NCBI GenBank assembly: GCA_935421135.1
Contig: OW285193.1
Coordinates: 4,523,996 to 4,587,995, forward strand
Length of the DNA: 64,000 bases
Source of the DNA: Bugulina stolonifera
Taxonomy: Eukaryota; Bryozoa; Gymnolaemata; Cheilostomatida; Bugulidae
Direction: 5' to 3'
The position numbers and the translations under genes are program-made. Below the pieces are notes generated by a model that had not been told where the DNA came from, ran no database searches, and saw nothing but the letters and a program-made list of their open reading frames with translations. Numbering within the stretch: the first letter of the stretch is position 1; each line of letters begins with the position of its first letter. Below are positions 24,000 through 35,515 of this stretch, piece after piece.

Positions 24000-25170
24000 T
24001 GCAATAGGTCAGATAGAGGTCACAAACTAGTGACAGCACAAGCATACGCAATGCCCAGGGACCAAAGTCAACATTTCATCCTTGAAGTGACATTGCTCCT
24101 AAACAGAAGGCAATATAAATCATTTCTACAGGAAGACAACATCCTGAGGTACATGCATACACATAGCAACCATCCCCAACCATAATAACCAATACACCAG
24201 CTGCAGCAAACAAACGACTCTGCAATATATCCTCAAATGATAGTAACTCCAAGTTAAACAGTACCATAAATCCCTGTACCCTACTTCAAAGAAGGTGTAA
24301 AATCACACCTCAGTAAACCTAATCATATGGTATAATCCAGCCAATAATATGACAGCTTCAACCAACATGAAAACCGGTTCTTAAAAGTTATATAATCATG
24401 ACTTTCCAAGCTAACCATACTCTGAGGAAAATAGTCAACATAAATATTATAGGTTAGGTGCAGAAGTGGAGAAACTTGAGATAGTCTTTGTTCTTCGCCA
24501 AACCTGAAGCAGGAGAAGTTGTCTTCTCTATATTTTGTTGGTTGACTGCCCTTACCCCACCACTATAAGGAACTAAGGCTATCTAAATCTCTGCACTACA
24601 GCACCATAAAACCCAGCTAGCAACAAATGCAACTCTCAACAGCTGAAACAAGCTAGCTGCAACATGCAGACAAACGGCTAAATTTAAACTAACTAATTTA
24701 GAAAGTTAAAGAATAAGGCATTCACACCTGCTTGTATATTATTATTTCAAATGTAACTGTATATCCCAATGCTTTTTTATACCATTGTTGTCTGAGAATT
24801 GGTTGATATCATGTAGCAAATTTGTAACAGTAATTACATAATTATATTATTTTAGACATAATATTATTATGAATTGCTTAGCTTAGCTATTAAACTTAGA
24901 GCATTATTTTAGGTGTCACATACATGTAAGTTTTATATTTGATATAATGCATTATAAACTAAGTACCATTGCATGCTTGTAGCACTTGTAGCACCTAACT
25001 CTACAGTAGTTAGTAAAAGGAACACTGTTTAACTTCTGACACCGCGATTCACATTCCTTGAATACCACAAACACGTGTCTAACTGTATGCAGTGTATTGT
25101 GAATAGCCAATAGCCAGTGGGGTTGCATATTCATTATTATGTATGCATGATTTGGGATACTGGCACTGTT
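24000..25170. other. No gene recognised upstream of copy A
   Basis: AT-rich intergenic sequence upstream of the leader exon of methyltransferase A. Short frames occur without splice borders. No repeat array or transposon end was found before the hAT element at 25180. Confidence 0.4.
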
Positions 25171-25179
25171 GCTCTAAGC

Positions 25180-26423
25180 CAGGGATGCCCAAACTTTTTG
25201 ACGGAAAGAGACAAATTATAAAAGTGAACCGGAGCAAGGGACACTTAGTTTTGCTGCTGCATTTGTTGCAGCTATTAAATGGGCAATTTGATTGTGGTAC
25301 AATCCGACTTAGTTTATAGGTTTTATAACACGCGTATGTATTGATTTTGTTTCAACCAAAGTATAGCAGCAATTATACCCATCTGCTTTTGGAGTACACA
25401 AAAAAAAAATAAAGGGAGGAACAGACTAGCTAATTTCGTATCGTTGTTCGCCGCAAAATGGCAGTGGAGCGACAGGCCATCACAAAATTGAGCGAAAACA
25501 CCCTGTTTGCCAAATATTTAGCATGATTGATATTTGTGTTTCCCTTTCAATAAAGCTGGCTTCAGATTGGCTAGCAAAGTTTTTACCGGCGCCACTCCGC
25601 ATTTCCGTCTGTAAATGAAAATTCAAAATTGAATATAATGTAATGTCCACGTAGGTGACATAAAAATAATTTCCTACGTTGCCACACATGCTCAAACTAG
25701 AAACTCTGCTCATGAAGGAAACATTGCTAGTGTGTGTTGTTCAGCGGGAAAAAAGTTGTCCCGCTGGCAAAAAGTGGTGGAAACACGTCAAAAACATTTG
25801 CTAGTCTGATTCGGTCTTAAGATCAAAAGAAAATATGTAATGAATTTTCCATGCATGTTACACGATTCACTTGTGAACACAATTATTAGTGGGTGTCATG
25901 GAATTGTCCTTTCTCTTGTATTATCATAAAGTCTGTCTCTTTTAATAGCTGCCTGGTAGGCTTTTCAGCCAGTCATGCCTGATTTTTCGTTTTCAATATA
26001 CATGTAGCTCAGGTGACTGAATAAACTCTCAGACAAGAAAGTGCCAGCAAAGAGTGTCACCAGTTTGACAGCAATTCTAGATACGCTGGGGTAGCTGTGC
26101 TTTCCACTTTATTCTGCCTTCAGCTCTTAATCAGGCCATCAATTTTCCGTAGGTTTCAAATTTTTGACAGAAATCTACAGAAATCTCTATGTCAGCTATA
26201 AATATTTTGGGATTTCCAAATGTGAGAATCTTTTAACGTTGTGATGTATTTTTGACTGTAATTTGAGCACTGTAAATTTTGCTAGCACTGCTCAGCCATA
26301 AAAAGACACTTTTGCATGTAAAATTTGAGAAGGGATGAAGGGACACCAAAATCCAGGCAAATGGACACCAAAATCCAGGCAAAGGGACACTGTGTCCCTT
26401 AGGGACACATTTGGGCATCCCTG
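25180..26423. mobile_element. Non-autonomous hAT element
   Basis: Ends cagggatgcccaaactttt and (inverted) aaatgtgtcccta...tttgggcatccctg, with 16-bp terminal inverted repeats beginning CAGGG. A perfect 8-bp duplication, ctctaagc, lies at 25172-25179 and 26424-26431. The CAGGG termini and 8-bp duplication define the hAT superfamily. The 1244-bp interior has no transposase frame. Confidence 0.92.
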
Positions 26424-26799
26424 CTCTAAGCATTCAAAATCATATCAATTGACAGGTGCCTGGATGATAGCTGATAGATGATCCATTGATATCTAATTGT
26501 TTAGTCAGTCTAGTCTAGTCAGACTGCAACTGCAACTGCATCTGCTTTTTATCCACAATTGCCATCAAATCCTGAATTATTTTGGATAATCATTATAATT
26601 ATGTCACATTATAGGATACCTTAGTTCTATGCAAGTATTATTTTATTATTTGTACCAGTGCACTAGATTATACTTGTACATGTAGCAAACAGTAGCATGA
26701 TGCACTAAATACAGCACAGTAATATTACTAGTAGGCATCAGCCCTAGATCTAATGTTCACAATCATAAATCATGCTCCAGCGCATCATAATAATATGTT

Positions 26800-28480
26800 A
26801 AGATGCTGTATAGTGGCTCCAGACTTTCTGAAGGTTGCATCGGCACAAGGCTTATATAATAGAGGTCTTGTCTTAGCTCTAATTGTAGTGCTGGGCATGC
26901 ACTGTACAATGTATTTGGTTATTTCAAATCAACAGGAAACTCTAGAGTACATTTTACCATTTTTGAATTTGTTGTGAAACTTTGATGAAAACTCTTGACA
27001 AGGTGCAGTGTGTAGATTTGAGGCAGTCTGTCAGAATTCGAAGTTGTCTCCTCTTTTCTTGGACTAGAGGTGACAACTCTGAAATATTGTTGATCGAATG
27101 AATATCCTATTAATAATGACATCAAAAATATTATATTATTATTCTATCCAGTAGCAAAGGGAAAAAAATAAAAAAAAACAACTGGTATTTGCCTAAGCTG
27201 GGTCCAAGCCATAGATTTGACTTGACTTGCCAAATCAAGTCAAGTCACGAGTAGGCTTGACTTGGACTTGCCAACATTGTTGACTTGATTTGACTTTGAC
27301 TTGCACATCAATGTGACTTGACTTGACTTAGACACTTGAATGACTTGTGACTTTGACTTGGTTTCTGCCAAGTCAATGTAGTGGAGGATAAACAATTTAT
27401 ACAGTGTATAGCCAACATGGAAAACAGGTTTCAATTGTCTAAATACTTATCATTTTTACTTCAATAATGCTACTCGCAGCAATTAGAGCATATCAAGTTT
27501 ACATGTAGCTATGAGGATACACACCAAATGGGACATCTAGGCTGTGTGTACGTGAAACTACACAGTGCATAATCACTACATGTAGTACACACGGTGTAAG
27601 TGTAGTGTAGGTTTGGTGTAAGTAGTGAATACAATGTACAGTGCAACAATTAGTTAATTACTGTAGATTGGAATTGCAGGACTGGCCAGTGGGCACTCTG
27701 TACTGTACCATGTGCTGTTTATATTATGCTACGTAACACTGTGTCACTGTTACTAATATAGTACTACATGACCAGTCTCAACCGTAGTGCCAATATTATT
27801 ACTACACATACAGGCTAGTTGCCATAATTGTATAACATACATGCCCTACACCTTAGCATCGTTTTTCATACATCGGAATGTCTACTAAAAGAAAAAACGT
27901 GATGTTTAAAAAAATGTAAGATTTTTGAAGTTGTCTCCCACTTGACTTGCATTTTGACTTGCAAGTAGACAAGTTGACTTCAACTTGACTTGACTTGACT
28001 TGTGACTTACATGGCAGCTGATTTGACTTGTTGACTTGACTTGAGGCAGCAATGACTTGACTTGGACTTGACTTGCCTCCAAAATTTTAGAGATGACTTG
28101 ACTTGTTGACTAGAAGTCCGACTTGGACCCAACTCTGGTATTTGCTGGATTATATGAAAGTGCACAATATTACAACAATGCATACCCCCATGTGCTCCCA
28201 TGTGCTCGTATATTATTGTACATGTATGTTACAACAGCTTGTAACAGTCACTATGCTATTAGTTGTATCTCATGGTATTCACTATTTCACATCAACGACT
28301 ATATCGGATACAGCATTTTACATGTAGTTCAATACAAAATTCTCTCTTCAAATGTGCAGATACTTGAGTTCTCTACTTTATACTTTATCTGCCGGTATTT
28401 GTCTTTTGTAGACAAATGAAACTCTCTGACTGCTTGGCTGATTGATTCAAGTTAAAATGTGACAACTCCGAATTAGCCAC
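26800..28480. repeat. Dispersed repeat R1, copy split by a later insertion
   Basis: 26800-27192 and 28135-28480 together match 33243-34160 in order (gtagtgctgggcatgcactg, gacaaggtgca, gacaactc, tggtatttgctggattatat, catgtgctcccatgtgctc). The two halves are separated by the 942-bp element at 27193-28134. A third, more diverged copy is at 59650-60050. The family has no reading frame. Confidence 0.75.
27193..28134. mobile_element. Non-autonomous DNA element built from gacttg repeats
   Basis: Inserted into repeat R1 and flanked by an 11-bp direct repeat, ctggtatttgc (27182-27192, 28135-28145); the intact R1 copy at 33.6 kb has it once. Ends are short inverted repeats (agctgggtccaag and cttggacccaact). 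Both flanks of the interior are made of irregular gacttg/caagtc repeats facing each other, so the whole could fold. No protein is encoded. A 9-11-bp duplication would fit a Mutator-like element, but that is only a guess. Confidence 0.7.
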
Positions 28481-28689
28481 AAGCAGTGTTCAAAGTGGAA
28501 CAAATAAGGTGGATGGACTGTGTTTGTAATCTTATGCCATTAATTCCCTATAGGTTGGTACCATGGTCACTCATAAGCTATTGATCATAATTAGAAGTTG
28601 TCCTTCCTTGTTTAAATCAAACTAAAGTCAGGGAGGACAACTTGTAATTATAACCAACAGCTAATGTGTGCCCACATTACACATGACCA

Positions 28690-28840
28690 CCACAGCACCT
28701 AATCACATAGTTCTATGTAACGGTGGACAGAATACCTTACCACCACACCAGCTCAACAACCACTAAAAAGGAGCAGTAGATGTACACTGAGCCAACTGCA
28801 TGCAAGGCACCCCTAGTATTATGTCCACATTGCTATATAT
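28690..28840 (-). repeat. tRNA-derived SINE remnant
   Basis: Shares accacaccagctcaacaac, a following gagcagtag...gagccaactgca block and aaggcacccctagtatta with the fuller copy at 43735-44030 and with 41620-41830. Only part of the tRNA-like region is kept. Confidence 0.5.
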
Positions 28841-29387
28841 GGGGTGTTTGGGTGTTAGGCTATTTTATCCATCACACTTCTTTGCTTGTTTGTACTGTAG
28901 GCAGCGACCCAGTTTTTCTAAAAGATTCAGTTTGTTTGCAACTTTAGATTTGACACAATCCAATATAATCTTTTGTAACTATATCTCTCTACTTATTTTA
29001 TTTTATTGCTACAAAGAAATAAAATTGTGTATTGCTGAAATCGCCAAAAATTCCACATGTGATAGAAAAAGATCATCAGGATTATTTTAGCCTTTTACCC
29101 CTTCTCTTTTTCTAGATAGAATATCACTTCAAAAGTTGTACATTTGGGACGTACATTGTGTATATATACTATATTATATACAATTATTATAATACACGTA
29201 ACACGTACATGTAGTAGTCCAGTTGTGGTGGATTTTGACACTAGCTATGATATTCTACATTTTATAATAATATTATATTACACACATAATTCTGTATGCA
29301 TATACCTAGTATGCCAATAACCTGTGTCTCCATATTCTACATGTATATGCATGTGCCAATAATTTGTATCATTATGCTTTTATACTG

Positions 29388-29850
29388 ATGCCGGCTTGGA
29401 ATGTTGTATTAGTCAGCCGGTATCTACTGACCTTTGGTCTTTGCTATGCTATATAAGCAGAGCAGATGTTCTGCTCTGCCTTTTTTGTTACAATAAACAG
29501 CACTATACACTTGAATACTTGGCAGGCATCCACTGTACAGATTAATTAGCAGTCAACCGGCATCAAGCTGACACTTGATTGTTGTGGTTAATATAATAAT
29601 ACATTAGCCAGTACCTTGCAGGGCATCAGCCGGTACATAACCGGCTAGCAGGCTAACACTTGGCAAGGAGCTGGCAGGTATAAAGGGACCAGTCAAGCCT
29701 GCCTTAAAAGTGGCAAGCTGACTGTACCTTTACAGGTCGGTGTAGCGGTGAAGGTGTCCAGGTGGTGCTGCCTTAAAAGTGGCAGCTTACCCGGCATCCT
29801 TTACACAGTCTTACAGATTAGTATTATAGTGTAGTTGTTCGCTTAATCTT
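29388..29850 (+). mobile_element. LTR-like segment with promoter and polyadenylation signal
   Basis: A TATA box (ctatataagcagag, about 29448) is followed by a perfect short palindrome (gcagagcagatgttctgctctgc). A caataaacagcac polyadenylation signal comes next (about 29490), then repeats of a ccggcatc/gccggt phrase. This is the order of an LTR or its leader. No coding part is seen, and the ends are not resolved. Confidence 0.4.
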
Positions 29851-30000
29851 ATTATAGTAGCCAACAAATAAGTAAATTGCTAGTGAAAAACAATTGTGCT
29901 TTGGTAGGTTCCGAACCCGTGTGCCCGTGAATGAAGAGCCATTATATCATCGAATCACAGCAAGTACTTGTTTGCAAAAGCTGGCCAAAAGAATATAACT
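29830..30000 (-). repeat. tRNA-derived SINE
   Basis: On the minus strand a box-A-like segment (atgatataatggctctt) is followed by a box-B-like cgggttcggaacc. The copy at 31490-31700 aligns along its whole length, including non-tRNA sequence (agccaacaaataagtaaatt / agctaacaaattgagtgaatt). Confidence 0.55.
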
Positions 30001-30019
30001 GCCGAAAGAGAAAAAACTA

Positions 30020-30790
30020 ACTAAAATTAGGATAGATGGTTCCCAATTACATTTCCCACTCATACAAGAGAGGGCAACTCACAGCCTCTGGGGTTTCTTC
30101 CACTTTAAAAATATGTGAAGCTCAGCTACATGAGACGCCAATTGTTCTTTTTCGGCCTTCGGAGCCTTGTTCTCGAGCAAATCAGCACGCCGTTTGCTCT
30201 TTTCAGATCATGGCATTACGGAGCGCTGTGGTGATTGGTTAATATTAGATACAATGACTCCAGTTTTATAATCACCATAACTAAAGACAAAACGGTCGGT
30301 GAGTCGTGAGTCTCCGGTCTGTCATCCTCCAATCAGATTCGCGGTCGAAAATCGGGACGATTAATATATTTATGTTGCAATGCTGCTGGTCAGGATCTCG
30401 GCTCCGGGTGGCACTACGACTTTGGGACTCGGTTCCTCGGCATCGCTGCCGGGGCAGGTCATAGCCTGAGGACCTCGACTCCCATTCGGGGCGGAGTGGG
30501 TACCAAACCCCCTACATCGGTGTTGAAACTTGGGCTATAGACTTGAAGTTGTCGCCCTAATGCAAGGAAACACAACTCCTCATGGAGTCACTGTAACTTG
30601 CCTACATGACCACAAGTCATCATTGCATGCAAACGGAGCGAGCAAATACTGTAGTGAGACTTGCATTGCAGACCAAGTACGGAGTGCTTGTTTATTAGAA
30701 TGCAGCTTTTGTTATTGACTGGATATTAATCAGGGCCACTTGTGAACTGGTACCACGCATTGCCTAAATAGAGCCATGCCAATGAACAAC
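30020..30790 (+). repeat. Dispersed repeat, inverted relative to 59220-59560
   Basis: The left part (gagcgctgtggtgattggtt aatattagata) and right part (attgactggatattaatcagg, gcattgcctaaatag) match the 59.2-59.6 kb region in reverse. The middle (30290-30720) is shared with 18430-18960. It is a composite of at least two interspersed families, with no reading frame. Confidence 0.55.
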
Positions 30791-31489
30791 AAAGTTGCTC
30801 CGTCAAAGCTAATGGCCTCTAATGACCTTTGATCTATGTGAAACCATTGAGTGTAGACACTATTTCTTACACACACGGTATGACAACTCCAACCGAATGA
30901 TTACAGGATTTGTAGACCTGTTATAGTAGTTGTGTATATCAGGGGGGTAACTTTCCTGAAAAAGTTGAGACGGCCAAAATTGGATAGGCTAACAGTAGCG
31001 GTGTGGGGAGGGTATGTGCAGGATGGGGGCAAACGGAGGGTGGAGAGGGTGTGTGCGGGATGGGGGCAGAAGGAGGGTGGAGCATCTCCCACAAGAAAGT
31101 TTTGAAAATTCACACAAAAACAGCCATTTTGATGCATATTTGATGCATATTTGAGCTATAAGTGATGGTACAAAAGTACAAAATGTTGCATAGTAACCTA
31201 CAAATAGTAAACTTCAAATTAGTATACTGCAAAATAGTGCTTCTCTGTTTGGCTTGGCCATGACGTACCATTGTAGTCCTGCACATCATTACATGACTTA
31301 AGCCTAAAAATGTGCACACATTAATAAGAGGGGAAATAGTGCAAATTTAGTTGATGGATAGAGATGGAGAGTGGTATTCTAGGGTTCCCAAACCCTGAAG
31401 AACAGTGTTCGAAGTGGAACAAATGAAGTGGGTAGGTACACTGTGCGTGCAGTCTTAGGGCATTTCCTATTGTTGAATACAGAATTACA

Positions 31490-31700
31490 CATGCAGTGAT
31501 CCTATCTTACAGATGAGATTAGTATATTGTCATTGTATAGCTAACAAATTGAGTGAATTACTAAAATGAAAAAAATTGTCCCTCATTGGGATTCGAACTC
31601 GTGTCCCTATGCATGAAGACCAAGCACTCTACCAATTACGCTATCAAATCAGCATTAGCCATTAATATAATGATACACATAGTAGCATCATTTTCATTCG
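31490..31700 (-). repeat. tRNA-derived SINE
   Basis: Minus strand: box A tagcgtaattggtagagtgc and box B gagttcgaatccc at the correct spacing, but no acceptor stem. The flanking tail is shared with 29830-30000. It resembles a tRNA gene at first sight, but the repeat context makes a SINE far more likely. Confidence 0.6.
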
Positions 31701-32130
31701 AGTATGTTTATATCATGTGGGGCACGTTAACTCTGCCTTCCAATATTAGCTTGATTTTTTCTTCTTTTAACAAAAAGTTCAGGCGGCTAGGGCCGCCTGA
31801 GCCGCCTAGATAGTTACGGCCATGTTAATATTGATGACTCACTCAACTTAGAAATACCAGATTGTTTGTTTTTTGTTTATTTTAGTTGGAAAATCAATTA
31901 CCAGAAAGTTACAGTGCCTCATCATGAAACATCAGCACCAATGGTTCAATAGCATACAGCAAAAGTGCAAAGAATTTAATATAAATACTAGTATAAAACT
32001 GGCTGATAAGAGACTTAACTGTGTTTACAACTTATTCCACTAAATATAAGTAAAACCTACATATCACTGCTATAGAACACTGCATAATTATAGCTCCCTT
32101 GCTACATACAAGTGATGTAGACTATTATAT

Positions 32131-32823
32131 TGTGATGGATTTTGGTTTCTGGTGTGGTCGTCCTAAGACGACTCCCGAGTCCAAAGTGAAGTGCCTATGA
32201 GTGGTGCTAGGCCTTCTCATTACATGAAAGATTGATCGGTGTCAGTAGTCAAAGAACTACCAAAGACGACCCACAAGATCCCGAGTCAATGCTTATTTAC
32301 TATACTGAGAAAGAGAGTGATCCGACCTAGTAGGCAGTTCGCATTGCAAGGTCGAGGACCTTAACAACTAGAATGACCTATCTACGAAGTGAAAGTCTCT
32401 GTATATAAGTATAGATGTGTCCTTATTGAGATCCAAGCATGAACTGAGACAACAAACGTAAAAACAATGCCCTTTATATAGTAAGAGAAAAAGGCCGACG
32501 TAGTGTCGGGAAAAGACGACGTAGGGTCGTCCGGAAATTGCGCAACAACATGGCGGCCGGAAGCCCGATGGCTGACCCAAAATGGGTCAGGTTATACAAA
32601 AGATGCTTAAAATCATCCAATTCATATACAAAATGAATGTCAAGTAATTCTGAGAGGTCCGGCCTCTTTACATGGGTATAAAAAGCAGTACAATGACTCA
32701 GTAATGCCATATTCAAGTATACAAACAATATTCAACTAAGCAGTAATGAATACAAGCAGATATATTCATGGATACACATATAGTTAATGTCAGGTGGTTG
32801 GTAGACTGTGCGTAACCATCACA
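32131..32823 (-). mobile_element. Solo LTR, family 1 (copy 2)
   Basis: 693 bp, tgtgatgg ... ccatcaca, with atat on both sides (32127-32130, 32824-32827). The minus strand has actatataaaggg and an aataaggacac polyadenylation-like signal. It is more diverged from copies 1 and 3 than those are from each other. Confidence 0.75.
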
Positions 32824-33242
32824 ATATACGCGTATATAAAATGGCCAAACCCCCTAACATATTTGAGAGATAGTTTGACATAAGATTTACAGCTCATTGA
32901 AAAGTTGAGCAGCTTAAGTTTTGTAATAAAATCAAATGGTGATTCGGGCTAAAAGCTTTACTAAAACCTAAAATGTTTCCAACACAGATTTCTCATTTTT
33001 CATTACTTCTGTACTTTTGTATATTTTATTAGGGTAAGAGAAGTTCTCCAGTTTTTTCTAAAAACAATCTTGTTGATGATTTAATAAGTTTTCATTTTCC
33101 TACAGTTCAGTATTTAATTGTTCACGATTCCTTCAATGGTCTTACCCAACATTTGTAAGGTACAATGTAGATATTGGTCTATAGTTTTTCTAGTCTGTTG
33201 TTAGGATTCTCTTGTGTAGAATGTTAAAAATTTTGTAATCAT

Positions 33243-34160
33243 CTGGACCCAGACTTGCGGAAGGTTGTATAGATGCAGGACTTGTACTATAATAGACTTG
33301 TCAGCTCTAACTGTAGTGCTGGGCATGCACTGTACAATGCATTTGATGATTTCTATTCAACAGGAAACTCTAGATTACACTTTATTTTTGAATTCATTAT
33401 GTAACTTTTATGAATAACACTTGACAAGGTACAATTGTGTAGATTTGAGACAAATGGTCAAAATTTGAAGTTGTCTTCCCTATTCTAGCACAAGAGGTGA
33501 CAACTTTAAAATAGTGTCCACCAGATGAATAGCTACCATGCTGATAATAACATCAAAAATATAATATACATGTATTATATTACTATTCTATCCAGCGTCA
33601 AGGAGTAAAAATAAGTAGAAGGTAGTGGTATTTGCTGGATTATATGAAAGTGCAATATTACAACATTGCATACCCCCATGTGCTCCCATGTGCTCCCATG
33701 TGCTCCCATGTGCCCCCATGTGCCCCCATGTGCTCCCATGTGCTCCCATGTGCTCCCATGTGCTCCCATGTGCTCCCATGTGCTCCCATGTGCTCCCATG
33801 TGCTCCCATGTGCTCCCATGTGCTCCCATGTGCTCCCATGTGCTCCCATGTGCTCCCATGTGCTCATATATTATTGCACATGTATGTTACAACAGTTTGT
33901 AACAGTCGCTATGCCATTAGTTGTATCTCATGGTATTCACTACATATATTTCACATCAATAATCTTATTGAATACAGCATTTTACATGTAGTTCAATGCA
34001 AAATTCCCTATTCAAATGTGCAGAGGCCAGTCCTGTGTTCTATAATACTTCATATCTTATCTGCTGACTTGTTTTCGATTGTCTTTTGTAGACAAATGAA
34101 ACTCTCTGACTGCTTTGGTGATTAATTTGAGTCAAAATGTGACAACTCCAAATTAGCCAC
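33243..34160. repeat. Dispersed repeat R1, uninterrupted copy
   Basis: This is the intact counterpart of the interrupted copy at 26.8-28.5 kb. It contains the decanucleotide array at 33674-33866. It shows no coding frame outside the array. Confidence 0.7.
33674..33866. repeat. 10-bp minisatellite (tgctcccatg), ~19 units
   Basis: Nearly perfect tgctcccatg units, with two tgcccccatg variants. All six frames are open because the unit has no stop in any phase; none is a gene. The R1 copy at 28.2 kb has about two units at the same spot. Confidence 0.95.
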
Positions 34161-34173
34161 AAGTTCTTAAGCT

Positions 34174-34716
34174 TAGGCCACACTACAGCAAATTTTCTTG
34201 CGAATAGCAAATTTTGGCCAAAGGCGAATTCGCAAATTGGAATCGAGCGTGCCACACTGCAAAAGCTATAAGCGAATTCGTATTGTGGACAATTTGATTT
34301 CACCCAATGAGGGATCAAAAACTATTATCCTCGGTCACGTTTCTCATTCAGTGCAGAACTAGAACTCCGAAAAAGGTAAAATAAAATTATAATTAAAATA
34401 GAATGAAATATAATAATTGTTTTATCCTTACTTTTATTCGTTTTACACAATTCTTGCAAATGGAAGTATTTGTTTTATTCATCAGTTAAAATAAATATTT
34501 TAATATAATAATTTAAACTCATGATTGATTGAAAATCCGTGGCTCTGAACACGTGACAGCAACGTGACAAGTAAGAATGGGCCAATCACAAATTAGCAAG
34601 TTGTGAATTAGCTAATTCAGCACAGCTAATGCGAAATCGCACAAAATTTGCGATTTTGCGAGTTCACCACTGGCCAAAATTCGCTTTTTGCTAAAAATTC
34701 GCTGCAGTGTGGCCTA
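34174..34716. mobile_element. Inverted-repeat element, 543 bp
   Basis: Ends taggccacactacagc and gctgcagtgtggccta are inverted. Subterminal words such as gcgaattcgcaaattgg and aaattcgc repeat in both orientations. It is non-coding. The target duplication is not clear. Confidence 0.65.
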
Positions 34717-35515
34717 CACATTAGCAAATATGCAGTAAACAAGGTATAGAGTTATCTTCTCAGATTTTGGTGTGTTTGAACACACACCATCTCACCTCAT
34801 TACAATTTGATATTAGTTGTACACCATCGAAATGCAGTATGTGCGTACATAGCCTGAGAGCATATACCATGTATTTTTTAATACAGGTATACAGAGCACA
34901 TATACAGTTTAACGTTTTGATCAGGAGTTTTTTAAAATCTGTGTATACATCCTTCTAATCCCTAATCTCTAATCCCTAATCCCTCTAATCCGTGTAAAAT
35001 CATTAAATTGTAGTATGATAACTCCAACTAAATGATTACTAATGATGATTTAAACAACATTATGAGCCATAGTTGTCGATGATTCAGTTCACTCGATTAA
35101 AATACAGGATTGTGCTCTTTTCTCTTTATTTTTGGTTGGAAAGTCAGTCACCAGAAAGGTAGGGAAGTACAGTGCCTATTCATTATCCACTTAGCTTATC
35201 TTTACAGTACACCTAAAGCATGCAGCTAGAGTACACAAATAATATGATATAAATATTGTATAAAATTGGTCAAACAGAGATGCAACCGTGTTTAAAAAAT
35301 TTTCCACTATGATAATTTACAGTAAGTAATTAAAACCTACACACTACAATAGAATATACTATGTAATTCCAGCTACCATGCTACATACAAGTGATGTATA
35401 CTATTATATTATATGACGTGTACGATAAATATGCTGACAAAATTGTCTCATGCCCATGACAATTGTACGGTGGTTGTACCTGTACAACAGAACACATTCA
35501 GGCCACATGTTATTG

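Noticed and set aside
31560..31650. tRNA gene on the minus strand
   Set aside because: Boxes A and B are good, but there is no pairing acceptor stem, and the flanks match another copy at 29.9 kb, so it is a SINE.
33575..34125. Repetitive open frames on both strands (MGAHGSTWEH, CSHVLPCAPM)
   Set aside because: Produced by a 10-bp tandem repeat that has no stop in any frame.
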